From the NCBI GenBank assembly GCA_004555655.1, contig SFHJ01000023.1, positions 1 through 26,760 on the forward strand: DNA of 26,760 nt, given 5' to 3'. Numbering within the stretch: position 1 is the first letter of the stretch; each line of letters starts with the position of its first letter. This document shows positions 23,626-26,760 of this stretch, piece after piece. Source of the DNA: Clostridiales bacterium (GTDB taxonomy: Bacteria; Bacillota; Clostridia; Oscillospirales; Oscillospiraceae). The translations under genes and the position numbers were made by a program. The notes under the pieces are model-generated. The model saw only the letters and a program-made list of their open reading frames with translations, searched no databases and was not told the origin of the DNA.

Positions 23626-24510
23626 TTACTGCAGATTGCTTCCGCTTTGATACCAGCTGGGAACGGGATTTTGCATATTGTCATACCACGTAAGCACGTC
23701 CTTTACCTGCTTCAGCATTGTCTGGATCTCTTTTTCTCCAAAAGGAATTGCCCATGGGACGGAAGAGAGCATATTGCTGCTGATATAAAGCGCAAGGAGC
23801 TTCCAGAATAAAAGCGGCACGCAGCCGTCGAAATATCCGTCGACAATGCCCGAGGCAAAGACCGGCACAGCCTGCGCGCACCAGACGATGCGGTTGAATT
23901 CCTCCCACGGGTCGCCGTAATCGAGACGGTCAAAGTCGATGATGACAAGTTTGCCGTTTTCAATCATCATGTTGCCGATGTGGTAGTCGCCGTGCTGAAA
24001 GACCTGCGGGCGGCCGGCGAGCAGAGACCGGTTTTCGTCTATATAGCCGACGATTCTGCTGTCGCCTTCAAATTTGACCGGGCACGCGTCATACATCCGG
24101 AGATTTCTGTCGATCTTTGCGTTGAAACGCGTCTGCCAATCCGGCAGACCGCCGGGAGCAGGAACCGTATGAATTTTCTTCAAAAATCTGCCCGCTTCGA
24201 GTCCGAGCGCATACTGCTGAGAATTTGCCAGATGCGGTATCACATCCTCGGCGTCCTTGCCGTTGACCCACGTCTGCACCATGTAGACGCCTTCATCGCA
24301 ATCACCAAACTCGACAGGCCTGCACATCGGCACGCCAAGCGCCGCGACAGCCTGCTGCATGCGGAACATCTGCGCGCGGTTTGCACTTTTTTCCCGGGGC
24401 GTGATGCGCAGGAGGTATTTTGTGCCGTCTTCAGCTGTGGCGCAGTATTTTGTATCGCACGACCAGCCTTTGTCGATGCGTTCTTTTGAAAGAAAACGGA
24501 GCTGTGACAT
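23626..24510 (-). CDS. Aminoglycoside phosphotransferase-fold kinase (APH family), substrate unknown
   Basis: The 294-residue product belongs to the APH/choline-kinase fold of small-molecule kinases. It has the catalytic-loop motif QHGDYHIGN (D175) and the metal-binding IIDFDR (D192), with YLLRITP as the nucleotide-binding strand near residue 32. Such proteins are common in clostridia; many are housekeeping kinases of unknown substrate rather than antibiotic-resistance enzymes, so resistance should not be assumed. It lies 29 bases downstream of the dehydrogenase stop, so both are probably one transcript. CAGGAG precedes the ATG. No signal peptide is seen. Confidence 0.85.
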   Translation of the reverse strand: MSQLRFLSKERIDKGWSCDTKYCATAEDGTKYLLRITPREKSANRAQMFRMQQAVAALGVPMCRPVEFGDCDEGVYMVQTWVNGKDAEDVIPHLANSQQYALGLEAGRFLKKIHTVPAPGGLPDWQTRFNAKIDRNLRMYDACPVKFEGDSRIVGYIDENRSLLAGRPQVFQHGDYHIGNMMIENGKLVIIDFDRLDYGDPWEEFNRIVWCAQAVPVFASGIVDGYFDGCVPLLFWKLLALYISSNMLSSVPWAIPFGEKEIQTMLKQVKDVLTWYDNMQNPVPSWYQSGSNLQ

Positions 24511-24539
24511 ATCGTTCTCCTGTGAAAAAGCGGTATGTA

Positions 24540-25334
24540 TTACGGCTTCAAAATGGCGCGGATGATGGCTACCTGCATCCGGTCAGGCAGCAGGTTCAAA
24601 AGCCGCAGCAGGGGATTGCGGTTGACGTTGTAGACGTAGGCCGGCCTGCGGGCGGTAAGCGCTTTGCAGACGGTTTTTGCAATGGCCTCAGGCGCGACGT
24701 TGTTGGTCTCCACACTGTTGACGATTCTTTTGAACCGCTGTGCGTTGCAGCGGTAGAGCTGCGTGGTTTCGCAGAAGCGGTCGAGCGCGCGCGTTGAGTC
24801 GCCAAGCAGCCCCGTTTTTACCGCGCCCGGGCGAATGACAGACACAGAGATGCCAAGCAGTCCAACCTCCATCCGCAGAGAATATGCGTACTTTTCAAGC
24901 GCCGCTTTTGTCACGGCGTATACGCCCGTAAACGGCAGCGGGTCGAGCGGCGCCAGCTCACTCGACGTGATGATGATGCGCCCGCCGCCGGATAAAAGCG
25001 GCGCGAACGCCCTGTTCACGCGGTAGACGCCGAAGAGATTGACCTCAAACATCCGCGTAAAGCGCACCTCGTCCATCTCCAAAAGCGAGTCAAGGTCGTA
25101 AATACCCGCTGTATGGACGATGGCGTCGAGATGACCCGCTTCCGCCTGTATACGCGCAAAAGCCGCGTCGATGGCGGCAGGAACCGTCACATCGCATTCG
25201 ACAAAGCGCACGCCATCAGCAGGCGTGCACCCCTTGCGGTCAAGACCGTAGACGGTGTATCCTTTTTCAAGCAGCATCGCGCAGATCGCGCGGCCCATCC
25301 CGCCGCACGCGCCTGTAAGCAAAACAGTGCCCAT
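24540..25334 (-). CDS. Short-chain dehydrogenase/reductase (SDR family), substrate unknown
   Basis: The 264-residue product has the classical SDR pattern: nucleotide loop TGACGGMG (7–14), HTAG near 74–77, catalytic Ser in IITSSE (124–125) and the YxxxK pair Y139 and K143 in VYAVTKAALEKYA. PGAVKTG follows. An acidic Asp at the end of the second strand (GLDRKG) leaves the cofactor preference open. The C-terminal 30 residues are basic and hydrophobic (PLLRLLNLLPDRM), possibly membrane-associating. The start at 25334 is chosen because the protein then begins with the first beta strand; a longer frame runs back through the tRNA gene and is rejected. Its ribosome binding site (GAAGGGAA) is weak. 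Substrate cannot be predicted. Confidence 0.88.
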   Translation of the reverse strand: MGTVLLTGACGGMGRAICAMLLEKGYTVYGLDRKGCTPADGVRFVECDVTVPAAIDAAFARIQAEAGHLDAIVHTAGIYDLDSLLEMDEVRFTRMFEVNLFGVYRVNRAFAPLLSGGGRIIITSSELAPLDPLPFTGVYAVTKAALEKYAYSLRMEVGLLGISVSVIRPGAVKTGLLGDSTRALDRFCETTQLYRCNAQRFKRIVNSVETNNVAPEAIAKTVCKALTARRPAYVYNVNRNPLLRLLNLLPDRMQVAIIRAILKP

Positions 25335-25350
25335 TGTTCCGGTTCCCTTC

Positions 25351-25389
25351 GAAAAATGAAAAGCCGCCGCGAACAAACTGTTCGCGGCG
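25351..25389 (-). terminator. Intrinsic terminator downstream of tRNA-Pro
   Basis: On the minus strand an 11-bp perfect stem (25389–25379 with 25375–25365, three-base loop) is followed by a pyrimidine-rich tail with runs of four and five T residues (about 25362–25351). It begins four bases after the CCA end of tRNA-Pro and so ends the tRNA transcript. It sits only about 17 bases before the dehydrogenase start codon. Confidence 0.85.
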
Positions 25390-25392
25390 ACG

Positions 25393-25469
25393 TGGTCGGA
25401 GTGTCGGGATTTGAACCCGAGGCCTCTTGGTCCCGAACCAAGCGCGATACCAAACTTCGCCACACCCCG
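25393..25469 (-). tRNA. tRNA-Pro (anticodon CGG)
   Basis: Read on the minus strand, a 77-nt cloverleaf starts with CGGGGTG pairing to CACTCCG (one G-U pair), followed by discriminator A and an encoded CCA end. The anticodon arm CTTGG–TTCGGGA–CCAAG gives anticodon CGG, and the T-arm contains GGTTCAAATCC. The acceptor sequence is typical of bacterial tRNA-Pro. No repeat of its 3' end is seen nearby that would mark an integrated element. Confidence 0.95.
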
Positions 25470-25480
25470 TCAGCCTGAGT

Positions 25481-25509
25481 ATTATACCGGACTTTACCTG
25501 GATTGTCAA
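25481..25509 (-). promoter_or_regulatory. Consensus sigma-70 promoter of tRNA-Pro
   Basis: On the minus strand TTGACA (25509–25504) and TATAAT (25486–25481) are both perfect and separated by exactly 17 bases. Predicted start is near 25474, about five bases upstream of the mature tRNA 5' end. This is as strong a match as the consensus allows and fits a stable-RNA gene. Confidence 0.9.
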
Positions 25510-25553
25510 GAGGAAATGTGACTTCTGCATGAAAAAGCTGTCAGTTATGCGGC

Positions 25554-25582
25554 TTGCGTTTTATTTGCGCGTGTGATATGCT
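25554..25582 (+). promoter_or_regulatory. Possible promoter of trmB
   Basis: TTGCGT (25554–25559) and TATGCT (25577–25582) are spaced by 17 bases and lie about 40 bases before the trmB start codon. The -10 matches four of six consensus bases and the -35 only three. It is the best candidate in the short divergent region between tRNA-Pro and trmB, but the match is modest. Confidence 0.4.
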
Positions 25583-25621
25583 AACAGGGCAAATCAAGTT
25601 TTGAAGACGGGGAACAATGCT

Positions 25622-26311
25622 ATGCGAATGAGAAAAAGAAACAACCTCGCGCCGCGGATGCAGGCGTGTGAGCGCGTCTGGATTCACGAGCCGCAGTCGC
25701 TGCGCGGCAACTGGCGGAGCCTCATGCCTGGCTGCCGGGAGCTTCGCGTGGAGGTCGGCTGCGGGAAGGGAAAATTCACGGTCGAGACGGCGCAATCGGA
25801 GCCTGATGTGCTGCTCATTGCCATCGAACGCGTGCAAGATGCGCTGGTGCTGGCGATGGAGAGCGCAATGCGGCTGGAGCTCAAAAATGTGTTCTTTGTC
25901 TCGCTGGACGCTGCCAATATTGATGTGTTTTTTGACGAGAGCGAAATTGACCTTCTGTATATCAATTTCTGCGATCCGTGGCCGCGCAGCAAGAACGCCA
26001 AGCGCAGATTGACCTATCACACATTTTTGGAGAAGTATAAGAAAGTGCTGCGCCTGGGCGGACAGATCCACTTTAAAACCGACAACGCCAAGCTCTTTGA
26101 GTGGTCGCTGCCCGAGATGGAGTCGTGTTTTTTGCAGCTGCGGAACGTCACGCGCGACCTGCATGCAAACGGCCCTGTGGGCATCATGACGGGCTATGAG
26201 GAAAAGTTTTACCAGCTCGGGACTCCCATCAACCGCTGTGAGGCTGTGGTCGTGACGAAGCAGCCATATGTAGAAGAGGAACGCCGTAATTTTGTGGACG
26301 AAAACACCTGA
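25622..26311 (+). CDS. trmB: tRNA (guanine-N7)-methyltransferase TrmB
   Basis: TrmB methylates N7 of G46 in the tRNA variable loop with S-adenosylmethionine. The 229-residue product has the SAM-binding motif VEVGCGKGKF (43–52), an acidic residue in IAIERV at the end of the next strand, and the family signature NFCDPWPRSKNAKRRL (115–130). It also has IHFKTDNAKLFEWS and a C-terminal GYEEKF. The ATG at 25622 is preferred because MRMRKRNNLAPRM matches the usual TrmB N-terminus and GGGGA lies upstream; a TTG at 25601 is possible but less convincing, and the ATG at 25628 is another option. Divergent from tRNA-Pro. Confidence 0.94.
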   Translation: MRMRKRNNLAPRMQACERVWIHEPQSLRGNWRSLMPGCRELRVEVGCGKGKFTVETAQSEPDVLLIAIERVQDALVLAMESAMRLELKNVFFVSLDAANIDVFFDESEIDLLYINFCDPWPRSKNAKRRLTYHTFLEKYKKVLRLGGQIHFKTDNAKLFEWSLPEMESCFLQLRNVTRDLHANGPVGIMTGYEEKFYQLGTPINRCEAVVVTKQPYVEEERRNFVDENT

Positions 26312-26531
26312 CATAATTAATATATTATATTTTTATTCTTTAGCAATTTTGTTGCATTGTTAAGAATTTATATTTGTGATATCATAAAATTAAGTAAGAG
26401 AACGGCCGAAAGAAACTTACGTTTAGGTTTGTGCGTTCAAAGCAGGGGGTGATTGATGCTTAGAGTATGGTAGGCCCTATCGTAATTGGTAGAAAAGTCG
26501 TTTGTCAGTTTAGAAACGGAGGAGGGTTATT
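26312..26531 (+). other. A+T-rich intergenic region with leader, no recognised RNA family
   Basis: Composition changes abruptly to A+T-rich just after the trmB stop. The stretch holds a promoter (26357–26385) and then about 140 nt of untranslated leader up to the next gene. Short inverted repeats are visible, such as GTAAG with CTTAC, AAGCA with TGCTT, and CGTTT with AAACG near 26500–26520. I compared it by eye with common riboswitch cores (c-di-GMP, SAM, purine, glycine, tetrahydrofolate) and found no convincing match. Confidence 0.5.
26357..26385 (+). promoter_or_regulatory. Promoter of the right-edge secreted-protein gene
   Basis: TTGTTA (26357–26362) and TATCAT (26380–26385) are separated by exactly 17 A+T-rich bases; matches are four and five of six. 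Predicted start near 26392 gives a leader of about 140 nt before the ATG at 26532. Confidence 0.6.
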
Positions 26532-26760
26532 ATGAAAAGAATGATGTCAGTATTACTTGCTATTTGCATTATGATGTCATCTGTAGTAACTACCTTTGCA
26601 AAAGACTCTGAGCAGACATACCTACAAAGATTTAATCCAGAACTCGAAGTAATAAGAAGTGGGGAAATTGATTACGAAGACGTACGGCTTACATTTATGT
26701 ATTACGATAATGGAGACGTTCGTGTCGTGGAATATGATTCTTCCGATGAAATAATCGCAT
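26532..26760 (+). CDS. Small secreted protein of unknown function, 5' part only
   Basis: The frame is open from the ATG at 26532 to the window edge (76 codons). GGAGGAGGG begins about 13 bases before the ATG, a very strong ribosome binding site. The N-terminus is a typical signal peptide: MKRMM, a hydrophobic core around residues 6–20, then TTFAKDSE with probable cleavage after Ala23. The visible mature part is acidic and rich in Asp, Glu and Tyr (FMYYDNGDVRVVEYD), suggesting beta structure. I do not recognise a family. Codon use is A+T-rich and unlike the genes to the left, suggesting a different origin or a strongly host-interface gene class. Confidence 0.7.
   Translation, partial: MKRMMSVLLAICIMMSSVVTTFAKDSEQTYLQRFNPELEVIRSGEIDYEDVRLTFMYYDNGDVRVVEYDSSDEIIA

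Noticed and set aside
23626..24510. Antibiotic-resistance gene
   Set aside because: The APH fold is shared by many metabolic kinases; no motif points to a specific aminoglycoside and no mobile-element context is present.
25335..25463. N-terminal extension of the dehydrogenase
   Set aside because: The extra residues are the translation of the tRNA-Pro gene and its terminator; the Rossmann fold begins at the internal Met.
25393..25469. tRNA-Pro as attachment site of an integrated element
   Set aside because: No integrase gene and no second copy of the tRNA 3' end are visible in the window.
26392..26531. Cyclic-di-GMP riboswitch in the right-edge leader
   Set aside because: A CAAAGC and a GGTAGG segment recall the family, but their spacing, the tetraloop position and the conserved 5' core do not fit.

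Overview
The window is dominated by one long plus-strand gene cluster (about 1.16–23.56 kb) for anaerobic, early-cobalt-insertion cobalamin (vitamin B12) biosynthesis. High G+C, Gram-positive style ribosome binding sites, a CbiMNQO cobalt importer, CbiK-type cobalt insertion, a zinc-type HemB and the fused enzymes HemA–SirC, CbiK–CbiL, CbiE–CbiT and CobA–HemD together suggest an anaerobic, high-G+C clostridial bacterium, most likely of the Oscillospiraceae/Ruminococcaceae type. That placement is inference from gene content and layout, not from a database comparison.

Layout. Left edge (96–800, minus): a thioredoxin-reductase-like gene that stops before the C-terminal FAD segment. Divergent from it, a sigma-70-type promoter (855–883) leads into a cobalamin riboswitch (901–1055). 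The riboswitch is followed by an alternative terminator (1117–1144) directly upstream of the cbiM ribosome binding site. Then follow 22 tightly packed, mostly overlapping genes: cbiM-N-Q-O (cobalt uptake); cbiD-F-G-H-J-ET (corrin ring methylation, contraction and reduction); cbiA, cobT, cbiB, cobD, cbiP, cbiC (amidation, lower-loop and aminopropanol steps, methyl migration); cbiK-cbiL; hemA-sirC, hemC, cobA-hemD, hemB, hemL (glutamyl-tRNA to precorrin-2 and sirohydrochlorin). A strong hairpin (23570–23599) closes the unit.

Together these genes cover nearly every step from glutamyl-tRNA to adenosylcobinamide phosphate, plus lower-ligand activation by CobT. Not found in the window are the corrinoid adenosyltransferase (CobO/BtuR/PduO), CobU/CobY, CobS, CobC and any gene making the lower ligand. 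No protoporphyrin-branch gene is present, so the tetrapyrrole precursor genes here appear dedicated to B12 and controlled by B12 through the leader.

Right part. Convergent to the operon, on the minus strand, lie a short-chain dehydrogenase and an aminoglycoside-phosphotransferase-fold kinase, preceded by tRNA-Pro(CGG) with its own consensus promoter and terminator. Divergent from the tRNA is trmB (tRNA m7G46 methyltransferase, plus strand). After 26312 the base composition turns sharply A+T-rich. A good promoter, a leader of about 140 nt with no recognised family and the start of a small secreted protein run off the window edge; this may be a recently acquired or otherwise distinct segment.

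I see no mobile element, CRISPR array, phage or defence system. The most interesting points are the domain fusions, the single-riboswitch control of the whole pathway, the truncated reductase at the left edge and the unassigned A+T-rich leader and gene at the right edge.
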